This document shows, piece after piece, positions 16,925-26,206 of a stretch of DNA of 64,000 nucleotides. The stretch lies in contig JANINJ010000107.1 in assembly GCA_024508855.1 (NCBI GenBank), positions 1 through 64,000 on the forward strand, read 5' to 3'. The notes beneath the pieces were generated by a model. That model ran no database searches and was not told where the DNA came from. It saw only the letters and a program-made list of their open reading frames with translations. Both the position numbers and the translations under genes were made by a program. Within the stretch, counting starts at the first letter, position 1. Every line of letters begins with the position of its first letter. The stretch is from Xanthobacteraceae bacterium (GTDB taxonomy: Bacteria; Pseudomonadota; Alphaproteobacteria; Rhizobiales; Xanthobacteraceae).

Positions 16925-18316
16925 ATGGTATTTCGATCTACCAGACGTACGTTCCTCAAAGGCAGCGTAGGCGCATCGGCAATGTTGCTGGGAGCGCCGG
17001 CATTTTTGCGCGGTGCAGCGGCCCAAGACAACGATCTCGCCCCCTACACATCGGCGAAGATCGACTGGAAGCAGGCATCCGGTGAATCGATTACCGTCGC
17101 CGTCATTCCGGCGAGCTACTTCGATAACCTGATTTCCATTGCACCTCAGTTTCAGGAACTGACCGGCATCAATGTCCGGTTCGAAAAGATTCCGCCTGCG
17201 CAGATTCGCCAGAAATGCGTCATCGATCTCACCTCCAAGACCGGCACCTATGCAACGCATGCGGCCGATCCGATGTATTATGCGCTGTACGCCGCCAACA
17301 AATGGGCCGAGCCGCTCGATCGATATCTCAACGATGCGTCGTTGACCGATAAAGCCTGGTTTAATTTCGATGACATCATTCCGGCATGGCGTGGCGCCGA
17401 CAGCGTCGACGGCAAATTGTACGGAATTCCCTACGACGGTGAAGTCACCATTCAGGTCTATCGCAAGGACCTTTATGAGGCGAAGGGACTTAAGCCGGCC
17501 GACAATCTTGAGGCCTTCGTCGCGAACGCTGCAGCACTGAACGATCCGGGCAACCGCATTTGGGGCGCGGCCCTGCGTGGCGTCGCCGGCGCCGGCCAGA
17601 ATATGTACATCTATCCGTCGATCTTTCGCGAATTCGGCGGCGAATGGTTCAAGGGCGGCAAGTTGACGGTGAACGGACCGGAGGCCGAGGCCGCCCTCAC
17701 CTGGTACGTCGACCTGATGCGCAAATATGCGCCCGCTGCCGCGCAGAACTGGAACTGGCCCGACATCGCCGACGCATTCTCGCAAGGCACGATCGGCGCC
17801 TATATCGATGCGCACTCCTCCGCCTCCGTGGTCAACAATGCCGATAAATCGAAAGTAATCGGCAAGGTGGCCTACGCACGATGGCCGAAAGGACCATCCG
17901 GAAAACGCGTGACCTCAATCTGGAATTGGGGTTTCCCGATCAATGCGGCGCTCCCGGACAAGCGTAAGAAAGCCACGTGGCTCTTTATTCAATGGGCTGC
18001 GAGCGCAGAAACGCAGGCCAGAACCTCCTACAAGTTTGCCGGTCCGGCGAAACGCTCGGGCGTCAACCGCACCTCGGTATGGAAGGACCCCGCTTACATC
18101 AAGCTGATGAGCAGCTTTGGCAACAACTTCGTGGAGGCTGCGATGGATTCCCTGCAGCACGACACCGACGTGGATTGGCGTCCGCGCGTGCCGCAGTGGC
18201 CGGCGATCGGCGATACGATGGCGACCGCAATCCAGTCGGCGCTCGCCGGGCAGGCGACGGTGAAGGCTGCTCTGGACGATGCCCAGAAGCGCATCGAGCC
18301 GATGATGAAAGGCTGA
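16925..18316 (+). CDS. ABC transporter substrate-binding protein, sugar type, Tat-exported
   Basis: The 463-residue protein follows a strong GGAGGGA ribosome binding site. It begins with a twin-arginine leader (STRRTFLKGS) ending near GAAAQD. The body matches extracellular solute-binding family 1 (UgpB/MalE type): SITVAVIPASYFDNL, a GIPYDGEV hinge-like segment and a C-terminal block of the usual length. It delivers a substrate to the two permeases encoded next. Because a sulfatase and its activating enzyme lie in the same run, the ligand may be a sulfated sugar or another sulfate ester; this is inference. Confidence 0.9.
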   Translation: MVFRSTRRTFLKGSVGASAMLLGAPAFLRGAAAQDNDLAPYTSAKIDWKQASGESITVAVIPASYFDNLISIAPQFQELTGINVRFEKIPPAQIRQKCVIDLTSKTGTYATHAADPMYYALYAANKWAEPLDRYLNDASLTDKAWFNFDDIIPAWRGADSVDGKLYGIPYDGEVTIQVYRKDLYEAKGLKPADNLEAFVANAAALNDPGNRIWGAALRGVAGAGQNMYIYPSIFREFGGEWFKGGKLTVNGPEAEAALTWYVDLMRKYAPAAAQNWNWPDIADAFSQGTIGAYIDAHSSASVVNNADKSKVIGKVAYARWPKGPSGKRVTSIWNWGFPINAALPDKRKKATWLFIQWAASAETQARTSYKFAGPAKRSGVNRTSVWKDPAYIKLMSSFGNNFVEAAMDSLQHDTDVDWRPRVPQWPAIGDTMATAIQSALAGQATVKAALDDAQKRIEPMMKG

Positions 18317-18323
18317 CCGGCCG

Positions 18324-19259
18324 ATGTCGACGGGATCCGGCACATCGATGGACGCGCCTGCATTCATTTCCTCGATGGATGCAGGCCGCGTGCTCGCGCG
18401 TCGTGAACGCCGTTTTGCGAGCGCGCTGCTTGCGCCGGCGTTCGCAGCGCTGCTGGCCACGACGACATTCCCGTTACTTTACCTGATCTGGACCAGTACA
18501 TTCCGTATCGACCTAGCGATGCCGTTCACCAACGGATTCATCGGCATTGACAATTACCGCGACCTGCTGGCCGACAGCCGCTTCTGGTCTTCGCTGTCCG
18601 TCAGCATGATCTACACGATTTCCACCGTCGTCCTGCAGGTCGCTATCGGGCTCGGACTCGCGCTGTTTGTGATGGGAATGAAGAAGGGACAAGGCCTGTT
18701 CCGTCTCATCGCTATTCTTCCTGTCGTTCTGTCTCCCGCAGTGGTCGGCATGGTGTGGCGCACCTTCATGCTGCAACCGGAATTCGGAATCGTCGACTTT
18801 CTGTCGATCAACGCCGGCCTCGGCAGCCAGAACTGGCTCGGTGATCCAACCCTGGCGATGATTTCGGTTATCGTTATCCACACCTGGCAATGGACACCGT
18901 TCGCATTCATGGTGTTGCTGGCCAGCCTGGCCGCACTGCCCGACGACATCTATGAGGCCGCGCGTATCGACCGCGCGAGCGCCTGGCAGCGGTTTCGCCG
19001 TATCACGCTGCCCTTGCTTCGTCCCGCCATCGTCATGGTCGTCATCATGCGTACGATGGTGGCGCTCACCGCCTTTGCCGCCATCTTCACGGTTACCGGC
19101 GGCGGCCCGGGCACCGCGACCGAAATCCTCAATCTCTACGCCTATCGAAAATCCTTCACGGAACTCTCGATCGGGTATGGATCCGCGCTTGCCGTTGCAT
19201 TGCTGGTCGTCACGATCATCATTTCGGCGGCGCTGTTCGCGGTGCGGAGGGCGAAATGA
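18324..19259 (+). CDS. ABC transporter permease, UgpA/MalF type
   Basis: This 311-residue protein has six predicted membrane helices and the EAA loop that docks the ATPase (EAARIDRASAWQRFRRITLPLL, read as EAA---G-like near residues 212-233). It follows the binding-protein gene by seven bases and overlaps the next permease by ATGA. It forms the inner-membrane channel with the second permease. Confidence 0.92.
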   Translation: MSTGSGTSMDAPAFISSMDAGRVLARRERRFASALLAPAFAALLATTTFPLLYLIWTSTFRIDLAMPFTNGFIGIDNYRDLLADSRFWSSLSVSMIYTISTVVLQVAIGLGLALFVMGMKKGQGLFRLIAILPVVLSPAVVGMVWRTFMLQPEFGIVDFLSINAGLGSQNWLGDPTLAMISVIVIHTWQWTPFAFMVLLASLAALPDDIYEAARIDRASAWQRFRRITLPLLRPAIVMVVIMRTMVALTAFAAIFTVTGGGPGTATEILNLYAYRKSFTELSIGYGSALAVALLVVTIIISAALFAVRRAK

Positions 19260-20095
19260 CCGCCAAGCGCCTGCGCATCGCCGCCGTGATTGCAATCTCG
19301 CTGATCTTCATATTGGCGTGGATGTTTCCGATTCTGTGGAGCTTCCTGAACTCACTGAAAACCGACAAGGACGTGCTCGCCTACCCGCCCAAGGTGCTGT
19401 TCACGCCAACGCTCGAAGCATATCGCGACGTCCTGTTTGGGTCCGCATCGATTTTGCCAAACCTGGTCAGCAGCTTCATCATCTCGATCGGCACCACCGT
19501 GATCACGATGCTGCTGGCGGTGCCGGCCGCCTACGCGCTGGCGCGGCTGCGCTTTCCGGGCAAGCGGTTCGCCGGCTTCTACGTCCTTGCGACCCAGATG
19601 CTGCCGCCGGTCGGCATCATCATTCCTTACTTCCTGGTTCTTCGCGGCATCGGCTGGATCGACACCTATCAGGGCATCATCCTGATCTACCTGTCGTTCT
19701 CTTTGCCATTCGCGATCTGGCTGCTGGTCTCCTATTTCGAGGATATTCCGTTCGAGATGGAGGAGGCCGCCTATCTCGACGGTGCCAGCCGCCTGCGAAC
19801 GTTGTGGCGCATCATCATCCCGCAAGTCCGTGGTGGCATCTCCGTCACAGTGGTTTTCGTATTTCTGAATGCGTGGAACGAATTTCTCTTTGCGGTCGTA
19901 CTGAGCGGCAACACCGTGCGTCCGGTGACCGTCGCCATGTACAACTTCATTTCCGTCGAGCAGACACTCTGGACCAAGCTTGCCGCCGTCTCGGTGCTCG
20001 CGATGCTGCCGGTGATCCTGCTCGGGATCTTTGCGCAGAAACATATCGTCAAGGGACTGACTGTCGGCGCAGTCAAAGGTGGGGGACGCCGATGA
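19256..20095 (+). CDS. ABC transporter permease, UgpE/MalG type
   Basis: The 279-residue protein has six membrane helices, the MalG-type opening ending in KTDKDVLAYPPK, and an EAA loop (EEAAYLDGASRLRTLWRIIIP). Its start overlaps the partner permease stop and its own stop overlaps the ATPase start (ATGA at 20092), so all three membrane and ATPase components are translationally coupled. Confidence 0.92.
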   Translation: MTAKRLRIAAVIAISLIFILAWMFPILWSFLNSLKTDKDVLAYPPKVLFTPTLEAYRDVLFGSASILPNLVSSFIISIGTTVITMLLAVPAAYALARLRFPGKRFAGFYVLATQMLPPVGIIIPYFLVLRGIGWIDTYQGIILIYLSFSLPFAIWLLVSYFEDIPFEMEEAAYLDGASRLRTLWRIIIPQVRGGISVTVVFVFLNAWNEFLFAVVLSGNTVRPVTVAMYNFISVEQTLWTKLAAVSVLAMLPVILLGIFAQKHIVKGLTVGAVKGGGRR

Positions 20096-21144
20096 ACGGG
20101 CGTGGACATGTGCGTTTCGAGCAGATCGTGAAAATGCACGGAAATTTCAAGGCATTGAAAGGCGTTGACTTCGATATTCGACCTGCCGAATTCTTCGCAC
20201 TGCTTGGTCCCTCGGGATCGGGGAAGAGCACCACGCTGCGCATCCTCGCCGGCCTCGATGCGCCGACCTCGGGCCGCGTCATGATCGACGGCAAGGACGT
20301 GACATCCGCCGACGCGCGTGACCGCGACGTCGCGATGGTGTTCCAGAGTTATGCGCTCTATCCGCATATGACGGTGTTCGAAAACATCGCATTTCCACTC
20401 GAAATGGCGAAGATGGCGAAAGCCGATATCGCACCCGCGGTGCAGGACGCCGCGCGCAAGGTCAAGATCGAGCATTTGCTCGAGCGCAAGCCGGGCCAAC
20501 TGTCCGGAGGCCAACAACAACGATGTGCGCTGGCGCGCGCCATCGTGCGCAGGGCGAGTCTATTTCTTCTCGATGAGCCGCTCTCGAACCTCGATGCCAA
20601 GCTGCGGCTGGAAACCCGCGCCGAACTGAAAAAACTGCAACGCTCTCTTGGCGTCACTGCCGTCTATGTCACCCACGATCAGGAAGAGGCCATGACGCTG
20701 GCCGACCGCATGGCGGTTTTCATGGCTGGCGAAATCGAACAGATCGGCACGCCCGCCGAGGTCTTTACGCGGCCGAACTCACTCGATGTCGCGGCATTCA
20801 TCGGAAGCCCGCCGATGAACCTGATTCCGGCGCGGCTTGCAGGCGGCAATGTCATTATCGCCGGGCAACCGTTGGCAACGACCCGTGCTGACTTGAGCGA
20901 TCGCAACGTCACCGTCGGCATTCGCCCAAGCGCACTTCGGATCGGGCCGACCGGTCTCCCCGCCAAGGTCGATCTGGTAGAAGACCTCGGCGACAGTGCG
21001 GTACTCGATCTCGATTGCGCAGGCACTCGCGTTCGCGCCCGCATCAACCATGATGATATCCCGCCGGAGAACTCCAGTGTTTTCGTCACCGCCCGCCCGC
21101 AGGACATTCATCTGTTCGACCCAGACACCCGAAAGCGCATCTGA
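20092..21144 (+). CDS. ABC transporter ATP-binding protein, UgpC/MsmK (CUT1) type
   Basis: ATG 20092 overlaps the permease stop, giving 350 residues. Walker A (GPSGSGKST), the Q-loop (VFQSYALYPHM), signature (LSGGQQQRC), Walker B (LFLLDEPLSNLD) and switch His (VTHDQEEA) are intact. The C-terminal 110 residues form the TOBE/MalK-type regulatory domain. It energises the upstream permeases. A much longer in-frame open region upstream runs through the permease genes and is not coding in this frame. Confidence 0.94.
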   Translation: MNGRGHVRFEQIVKMHGNFKALKGVDFDIRPAEFFALLGPSGSGKSTTLRILAGLDAPTSGRVMIDGKDVTSADARDRDVAMVFQSYALYPHMTVFENIAFPLEMAKMAKADIAPAVQDAARKVKIEHLLERKPGQLSGGQQQRCALARAIVRRASLFLLDEPLSNLDAKLRLETRAELKKLQRSLGVTAVYVTHDQEEAMTLADRMAVFMAGEIEQIGTPAEVFTRPNSLDVAAFIGSPPMNLIPARLAGGNVIIAGQPLATTRADLSDRNVTVGIRPSALRIGPTGLPAKVDLVEDLGDSAVLDLDCAGTRVRARINHDDIPPENSSVFVTARPQDIHLFDPDTRKRI

Positions 21145-21935
21145 TGTCCGGCTCCAGGCAGATTAGAAAGACTACCCCGCGCAAAACCACCAGCACTTCG
21201 GATTTGCCGAACCATGCAAGCGGGACGCCGCTGCACATCCAGGTGCGCGAGACCATCCGCCGTCAGGTTCACGACGGAGGGCTGGTCGACGAAACCGGCC
21301 AGTTGATGACTGAAGCAGAGCTCGGCAAGCACTTCGGCGTCAGTCGCATTACCATCCGCAGCGCCATCCGGCCCCTCGTCGACGAAGGCCTGCTCGAGCG
21401 CGAGCGCGGGCGCGGTACATTTTTGCGATCGAACCAGCCGGAAAACTGGGCCGGACGGCTGATGGGGTTCTCGGAAACCATCCGCGATACCGGGCAGCAG
21501 CCCGGCGCAAAAATTCTGCAGCAGGGCATGACCAATCGCCATGACGCAACCGTTCGCGAGCAGATCGGCGAACGCGCGGTCTGGCAACTCAAACGCCTCC
21601 GGCTGGCCGACGACACTCCGATTGCGATCGAGCACGCGTTCTATGCTCCCGACATCGGGCTCGAGTTGGAGAAGCGCGATCTCACCTCGATCGTCATGTA
21701 TCGCGTGTTCGAACACGAACTCGGCTTCAACATCAAGGAAGCCAATCAGACCGTCAGCGCAACCCTGGCGGACTCCTCCAATGCCAAACTGCTGAACGTC
21801 AAGATCGGCAGCCCGTTGATCTCCATGGAGCGTCTGACGATCTCGGTCGATGGCCGGCCGCTCGAATTTCTGCGTTCCATCTATCTGCCGTCCTACTTCC
21901 ATTTCAGCATCAAGCTGACCCGAAACCCCGCCTGA
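21144..21935 (+). CDS. GntR family transcriptional regulator, HutC/UTRA type
   Basis: The start codon shares its A with the ATPase stop (TGATG). The 263-residue protein has an N-terminal winged helix (MTEAELGKHFGVSRITIRSAIRPL) and a C-terminal UTRA ligand domain typical of HutC/NagR-type regulators that sense a sugar or amino-acid related effector. It probably represses the importer-sulfatase operon in the absence of substrate; the palindrome at 16853-16862 is the best candidate operator. Confidence 0.9.
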   Translation: MSGSRQIRKTTPRKTTSTSDLPNHASGTPLHIQVRETIRRQVHDGGLVDETGQLMTEAELGKHFGVSRITIRSAIRPLVDEGLLERERGRGTFLRSNQPENWAGRLMGFSETIRDTGQQPGAKILQQGMTNRHDATVREQIGERAVWQLKRLRLADDTPIAIEHAFYAPDIGLELEKRDLTSIVMYRVFEHELGFNIKEANQTVSATLADSSNAKLLNVKIGSPLISMERLTISVDGRPLEFLRSIYLPSYFHFSIKLTRNPA

Positions 21936-21982
21936 TCGATTGTCGTTCAAAGAACCACTCTGCCCGCACCAAGGAAGAAACA

Positions 21983-23623
21983 ATGGTCAGTCAAGCCGCA
22001 ACGAAAAGCCCCAATATTCTGCTGATCCTCAATGACGACATGGGCTTTTCCGATATCGGCTGCTATGGCGGCGAAATCGAAACACCCAATCTAGACCGAC
22101 TGGCCCGCAACGGCCTGCGTTATTCGCAATTCTACAATACGGCACGATGCAGCCCGTCCCGCGCCTCCCTGCTGACTGGATTGCATCCGCATCAAACCGG
22201 CATTGGAATTCTCACCTACAGCAACGGCCCGGAAGGCTATGCGGGCAACCTCAACAAGCGCTGCGTCACCATCGCCGAAGTGTTGAAGCAGAAGGACTAC
22301 AAGACTTATCTCAGCGGCAAGTGGCATATCGCCAGCAATCTGACGCAACCGACCGATGCGTGGCCGTTGCAGCGCGGTTTCGACTACTTTTATGGCACGA
22401 TCATCGGTGCCGGCAGTTTCTACAGTCCGAATACGCTCACACGCGGAAACGATAACATCGAGCACGAGGCGGAGAGCGATCCGTCATTTTTCTACACCGA
22501 CGCGATCAGCGATCAAGCTGCAGCCTTCATCCGCGATCACAAGCAGGCCCATCCCGACAAGCCTTTCTTTCAGTATGTAGCCTATACGGCCCCCCATTGG
22601 CCGCTGCATGCCCACGAGGAAGACATCGCGAAGTATAAAGGCAAATTCGATGCCGGCTGGGATCAGCTGCGCGAATCCCGGCTGGCACGCCTCGTTCAGG
22701 ACGGCATCATTCACCCAGGCTGGCAGTTGACCGACCGCGACCCGACCCAGCCGCCGTGGACCGAGGCGGAAAACCGCACCTGGCTGTTGCGATGCATGGA
22801 GGTATACGCAGCCCAGATCGACCGGATGGATCAGGGCATCGGCCGCATTCTCGCTGCGCTCGAGGAAAGCGGCGAAATCGACAACACCTTGATTATCTTC
22901 CTGTCCGATAACGGCGCATGCGCGGAGGATATTCCGGACGGCGTCACAGCGCGCGAATTGGTCGACGAACTGATGATTGCCAAGGCCAAGACGCGCGATG
23001 GGCGGCCGGTTCGCTTCGGCAACGATACATCGTTGATGCCGGGCCCCGAAGATACTTATCAAAGCTACGGCGTCGCCTGGGCTAATCTGTCGAATACGCC
23101 GTTTCGGCTGTACAAACACTGGGTCCATGAGGGCGGAATCGCCACGCCGCTCATCGTGCATTGGCCGCAAGGCATCGCGGAGCGGGGCGGCCTACGTCAT
23201 AATCCGGGTCAACTGCCGGACGTAATGGCAACGATCCTCGAAGTCTCCGGCGCCCCCTACCCCAAAACGTACGATGGCAACGACATCCTGCCGTGCGAAG
23301 GCGAAAGTCTCGTCCCTTCCTTCAGCAGCGCTTACAGCGCACGCGGGCCGTTGTTCTGGGAGCACGAGGGCAACGCCGCGATCCGAATCGGGAAATGGAA
23401 ACTGGTGCGCAAATATCCGGACCCATGGGAGTTGTTCGACATGGAGGCCGACCGCACCGAGATGCACAATCTCGCCGGGCAATACCCGGAGCGAGTGGAA
23501 GACATGGCCAAGCAATATGCAGCGTGGGCGCAGCGCTGCGGCGTAATTCCACGGGAAAAGATTCTGGAATTGATGAAAGCCGAAGGCGGCAATGCCTTCT
23601 GGGAAGAAGAGAATCAGAACTGA
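21983..23623 (+). CDS. Type I sulfatase (arylsulfatase-like), cytoplasmic
   Basis: The 546-residue protein is close to AtsA in length. It has the metal-binding pair NDDMG (Asp18-Asp19), the sulfatase signature CSPSRASLLTG with Cys56 as the residue converted to formylglycine, the SGKWH lysine motif, and LSDNG near residue 308. No signal peptide is present, so desulfation should occur in the cytoplasm after import by the upstream ABC system. An AGGAAG ribosome binding site precedes ATG 21983. The enzyme that makes formylglycine is encoded 15 bases downstream. Substrate class (aryl, alkyl or sugar sulfate) cannot be fixed from sequence. Confidence 0.93.
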   Translation: MVSQAATKSPNILLILNDDMGFSDIGCYGGEIETPNLDRLARNGLRYSQFYNTARCSPSRASLLTGLHPHQTGIGILTYSNGPEGYAGNLNKRCVTIAEVLKQKDYKTYLSGKWHIASNLTQPTDAWPLQRGFDYFYGTIIGAGSFYSPNTLTRGNDNIEHEAESDPSFFYTDAISDQAAAFIRDHKQAHPDKPFFQYVAYTAPHWPLHAHEEDIAKYKGKFDAGWDQLRESRLARLVQDGIIHPGWQLTDRDPTQPPWTEAENRTWLLRCMEVYAAQIDRMDQGIGRILAALEESGEIDNTLIIFLSDNGACAEDIPDGVTARELVDELMIAKAKTRDGRPVRFGNDTSLMPGPEDTYQSYGVAWANLSNTPFRLYKHWVHEGGIATPLIVHWPQGIAERGGLRHNPGQLPDVMATILEVSGAPYPKTYDGNDILPCEGESLVPSFSSAYSARGPLFWEHEGNAAIRIGKWKLVRKYPDPWELFDMEADRTEMHNLAGQYPERVEDMAKQYAAWAQRCGVIPREKILELMKAEGGNAFWEEENQN

Positions 23624-23638
23624 CGATGACCGACGATC

Positions 23639-24607
23639 ATGACTGATGGCGCCCCCAGCTGTTGCGTGACCGGCCGGGGCTATGAAGGCAACGACCGCGT
23701 GGCCGTGCGGGCGATCTCGCCACGCTCCCGGCCGGCTCCGCATCGCTGGAGCGGCAGCATCGGAGGGACGTTCGTAATGGGCTCCGCGGAGCCAGGCCGC
23801 TTTCCCGCCGACGGGGAAGGCCCAGCACGCAACGTCTCGGTGTCACCCTTCGAGATTTCCTGTCATGCGGTGACCAACGCGCAGTTTGGCGAATTCGTCC
23901 GGGAGACCGGATACACCACGGACGCAGAACGCTTCGGCTGGTCGTTCGTCTTCGAGATGTTGGTGCAACCGGAGCTTCGGCAGGAAATCGGCCGTGTTGT
24001 CGCCGACACGCCGTGGTGGATTCCCGTTTCCCACGCCTATTGGGCTCAGCCGGAGGGGCCGCACAGCACTGTGCTGGAGCGCCTGGACCACCCCGTCGTT
24101 CACGTCTCGTGGAACGACGCCAAGGCCTATTGCACCTGGGCTCACGCACGACTTCCGACCGAGGCCGAGTGGGAATTTGCCGCGCGTGGCGGGCTCGATC
24201 GAAAGATTTATCCCTGGGGCGACGAACTGCTACCGGCAGGAAACCATCGCTGCAACATCTGGCAAGGCCAGTTTCCGGTCGTCAACACCGCCGAGGACGG
24301 GTTTATTGGCACAGCACCGGCGAACGCGTACGAACCCAACGGATACGGGCTTTTCTGCGTCGTAGGAAATGTGTGGGAGTGGTGCGAGGATTTCTTCTCG
24401 CCCGGCTATCACCGCACGACGGCTTCCGCCGATCCGATCAACATTGAGCCGACAGCAAGCCGCTCGCTACGCGGCGGCTCGTTCCTCTGCCACGATTCCT
24501 ATTGCAATCGCTACCGCGTCGCGGCCCGAAGCTCGAATACGCCGGACAGTTCCGCGAGCAACATTGGATTTCGGGTCGTCTGCGACAAGGCATCAAATTC
24601 GGCCTGA
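23639..24607 (+). CDS. Formylglycine-generating enzyme (sulfatase-modifying factor)
   Basis: This 322-residue protein has the FGE-sulfatase fold pattern: [30 protein letters not shown] and a C-terminal [18 protein letters not shown]. Both copper-binding active-site cysteines of true aerobic FGEs are present (Cys284 and Cys289), which separates it from the many FGE-fold proteins lacking them. It oxidises the CxPxR cysteine of the adjacent sulfatase. No export signal is present, consistent with cytoplasmic maturation. Confidence 0.94.
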   Translation: MTDGAPSCCVTGRGYEGNDRVAVRAISPRSRPAPHRWSGSIGGTFVMGSAEPGRFPADGEGPARNVSVSPFEISCHAVTNAQFGEFVRETGYTTDAERFGWSFVFEMLVQPELRQEIGRVVADTPWWIPVSHAYWAQPEGPHSTVLERLDHPVVHVSWNDAKAYCTWAHARLPTEAEWEFAARGGLDRKIYPWGDELLPAGNHRCNIWQGQFPVVNTAEDGFIGTAPANAYEPNGYGLFCVVGNVWEWCEDFFSPGYHRTTASADPINIEPTASRSLRGGSFLCHDSYCNRYRVAARSSNTPDSSASNIGFRVVCDKASNSA

Positions 24608-24617
24608 GACCGGTTCG

Positions 24618-25103
24618 TCAAAGCCGCAACAGATATGTATGCGAACCTTCGAGCACGCGCTCTCCGCGCTGATTGTCGAGCGTGGCTGACATTGTGACGA
24701 TGCCGGTTGTCCGCTGCGGCTTCAGCGCGGTAATCTCGAGCATCGGATAGATCGTGTCATCCGGAAAGACGCCGCGCAGAAACTTCGCACTGACTTCGGT
24801 GAACCCGATCAGATGCGGCCCCACCACATGTGGAAACAGGCCCGCCCCTGCCGCAGTCAGGCTCAACACATGCAGACCATGTGCAAGCAGATCGTGGTGG
24901 CCAAGCGCCTTGCAGTACTCACGATCATAATGGATCGGATGGTTGTCTCCGGTCAGCGCCTGAAATGCCGAAAAATGTGCATGCGTGATCGTTCGCGCCG
25001 GAAGTGGATATTTCTCACCCAGTTGCAACTCGGAGAATCGCCGGATCGGCAAAAGCGGCCTGCTCAGAGGATCGAACGTTGCGGCTTGATTTGATGTTTC
25101 CAT
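24618..25103 (-). CDS. MaoC-like acyl dehydratase
   Basis: The 161-residue protein has the hot-dog hydratase-2 motif, FSAFQALTGDNHPIHYD, with catalytic Asp and His, then HGLHVLSL. Such enzymes hydrate or dehydrate (R)-3-hydroxyacyl-CoA or related CoA esters. Its start lies one base after the stop of the enoyl-CoA hydratase gene, so the two form an operon. Convergent with the FGE gene. Substrate unknown. Confidence 0.85.
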   Translation of the reverse strand: METSNQAATFDPLSRPLLPIRRFSELQLGEKYPLPARTITHAHFSAFQALTGDNHPIHYDREYCKALGHHDLLAHGLHVLSLTAAGAGLFPHVVGPHLIGFTEVSAKFLRGVFPDDTIYPMLEITALKPQRTTGIVTMSATLDNQRGERVLEGSHTYLLRL

Positions 25104-25104
25104 T

Positions 25105-25887
25105 TTATTCTTTCACCTGCCAATTCGGCTTTCTGTTTTCCTGGAATGCCCGAAGGCCCTCCCGCGCATCATCCGTGCCGGCGATGGTGCAGAAACTGTC
25201 GACGACGTTCTCGATCGATCTTCGGTAGTCCAGATCGTTCGCCCGCATGAAGGCCGCCCGGCCGAGCCGCATCACGGTCGCCGATTTTGCGGCGAAGTTT
25301 TGAGCCAGCTCCCTCGCCGCTGCGAGAACGGCATCGTCTGCCACGATCCGGCTGACGATGCCGAGCGACTGCGCCTCGCTTGCTGGAAATGATCTGCCCG
25401 AGAACAGCAGTTCGAAAGCCCGATGACGCCCCACGATCCGCGGCAGGTGAATGAAGTGAATTCCGGGAACGAGTCCCAGTTCAATTTCGGGATATCCGAA
25501 CGTCGCGCGTTCGCTCGCAATCACGACGTCGCAAGACACCGCTACCGTCATGCCCCCGCCTCGCGCTGCGCCATTGACCGCGGCAATCGACGGCTTGCCG
25601 AGCTTGTATTGCGCATCGTAGAGGTCGATGTAGAGGCTCTTGAGCACGTTATAGATATGGTCCGACGGCTGATCGAGAATGAGATTCAGGTCGAGCCCTG
25701 CACAAAAGCGGCGCGGAATATTCGAGCAAATAATCACCGCACGCGCTCGGGAATCAGCAGCGGCGTGGTTCAAGGCCGCGACAAGTTCGCGAATCATTTC
25801 CAGGCTAAGCGCATTGACCGGGGGACGTTGCAGCGAGATTTCGGCGATACCGTCGACGATATCGTAAGCAAGATGGTCGAACTTCAT
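25105..25887 (-). CDS. Enoyl-CoA hydratase/isomerase family protein
   Basis: This 260-residue crotonase-family protein has the oxyanion-hole segments RRFCAGLDL and AVNGAARGGGMTVAVSCD, and GYPEIELGLVPG following. The catalytic glutamate pair of classical hydratases is only partly recognisable, so isomerase or other crotonase reactions are possible. It is the first gene of a two-gene unit with the MaoC protein. Confidence 0.87.
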   Translation of the reverse strand: MKFDHLAYDIVDGIAEISLQRPPVNALSLEMIRELVAALNHAAADSRARAVIICSNIPRRFCAGLDLNLILDQPSDHIYNVLKSLYIDLYDAQYKLGKPSIAAVNGAARGGGMTVAVSCDVVIASERATFGYPEIELGLVPGIHFIHLPRIVGRHRAFELLFSGRSFPASEAQSLGIVSRIVADDAVLAAARELAQNFAAKSATVMRLGRAAFMRANDLDYRRSIENVVDSFCTIAGTDDAREGLRAFQENRKPNWQVKE

Positions 25888-26206
25888 GATTGGGAATTCC
25901 CGGCAGCCCTAAGACGACCGGTCATACGATGATTTTATGGGCAACGCCAAGTCCATCGACTGGCGCCTCCGTCATCCGTGGGGCACCAGATGCATGCCAT
26001 TTGAGCAATTGCGAACAAATCACGCCGGTTTCGTAGTCCAGCCTGCTGCTGAACGACGACCTTCCCGCCAGCCCCACGATAAAATCAGCGATATTCGCTC
26101 CGATCGCAATTGGCACAATTCCTGCTCCGGTGCTTGCGGGCCTTTATGGGCCGCCAACACGAGAAACGCCGATCAGGCCAGCCTGCCTTTGCCTTCGGAG
26201 CCACCC
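25888..26206. other. Divergent intergenic region (enoyl-CoA hydratase / narK)
   Basis: These 319 bases hold no supported gene. An open frame continues in frame upstream of narK to 25937 but has no membrane helices or family features, and narK has its own ribosome binding site. The region holds the sigma-54 promoter of the nitrate operon and about 70 bases of leader, with a possible GC-rich hairpin just downstream of it. Confidence 0.6.
26110..26126 (+). promoter_or_regulatory. Sigma-54 (RpoN) promoter of the nitrate operon
   Basis: TTGGCAC (26110-26116), five bases, then CTGCT (26122-26126) matches the -24/-12 consensus TTGGCAC-N5-TTGCW with one mismatch and exact GG-to-GC spacing of 12. It lies 81 bases upstream of the narK start. 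RpoN/NtrC control is normal for assimilatory nitrate genes. Confidence 0.75.

Noticed and set aside
18952-20091. Upstream in-frame extension of the UgpC-like ATPase
   Set aside because: It runs through both permease genes in another frame; ATG 20092 gives a normal-length ATPase with coupled start.
25937-26206. Possible 90-residue N-terminal extension of NarK
   Set aside because: A GGAG box and a conserved start fit ATG 26207, and the sigma-54 promoter lies inside the supposed extension.
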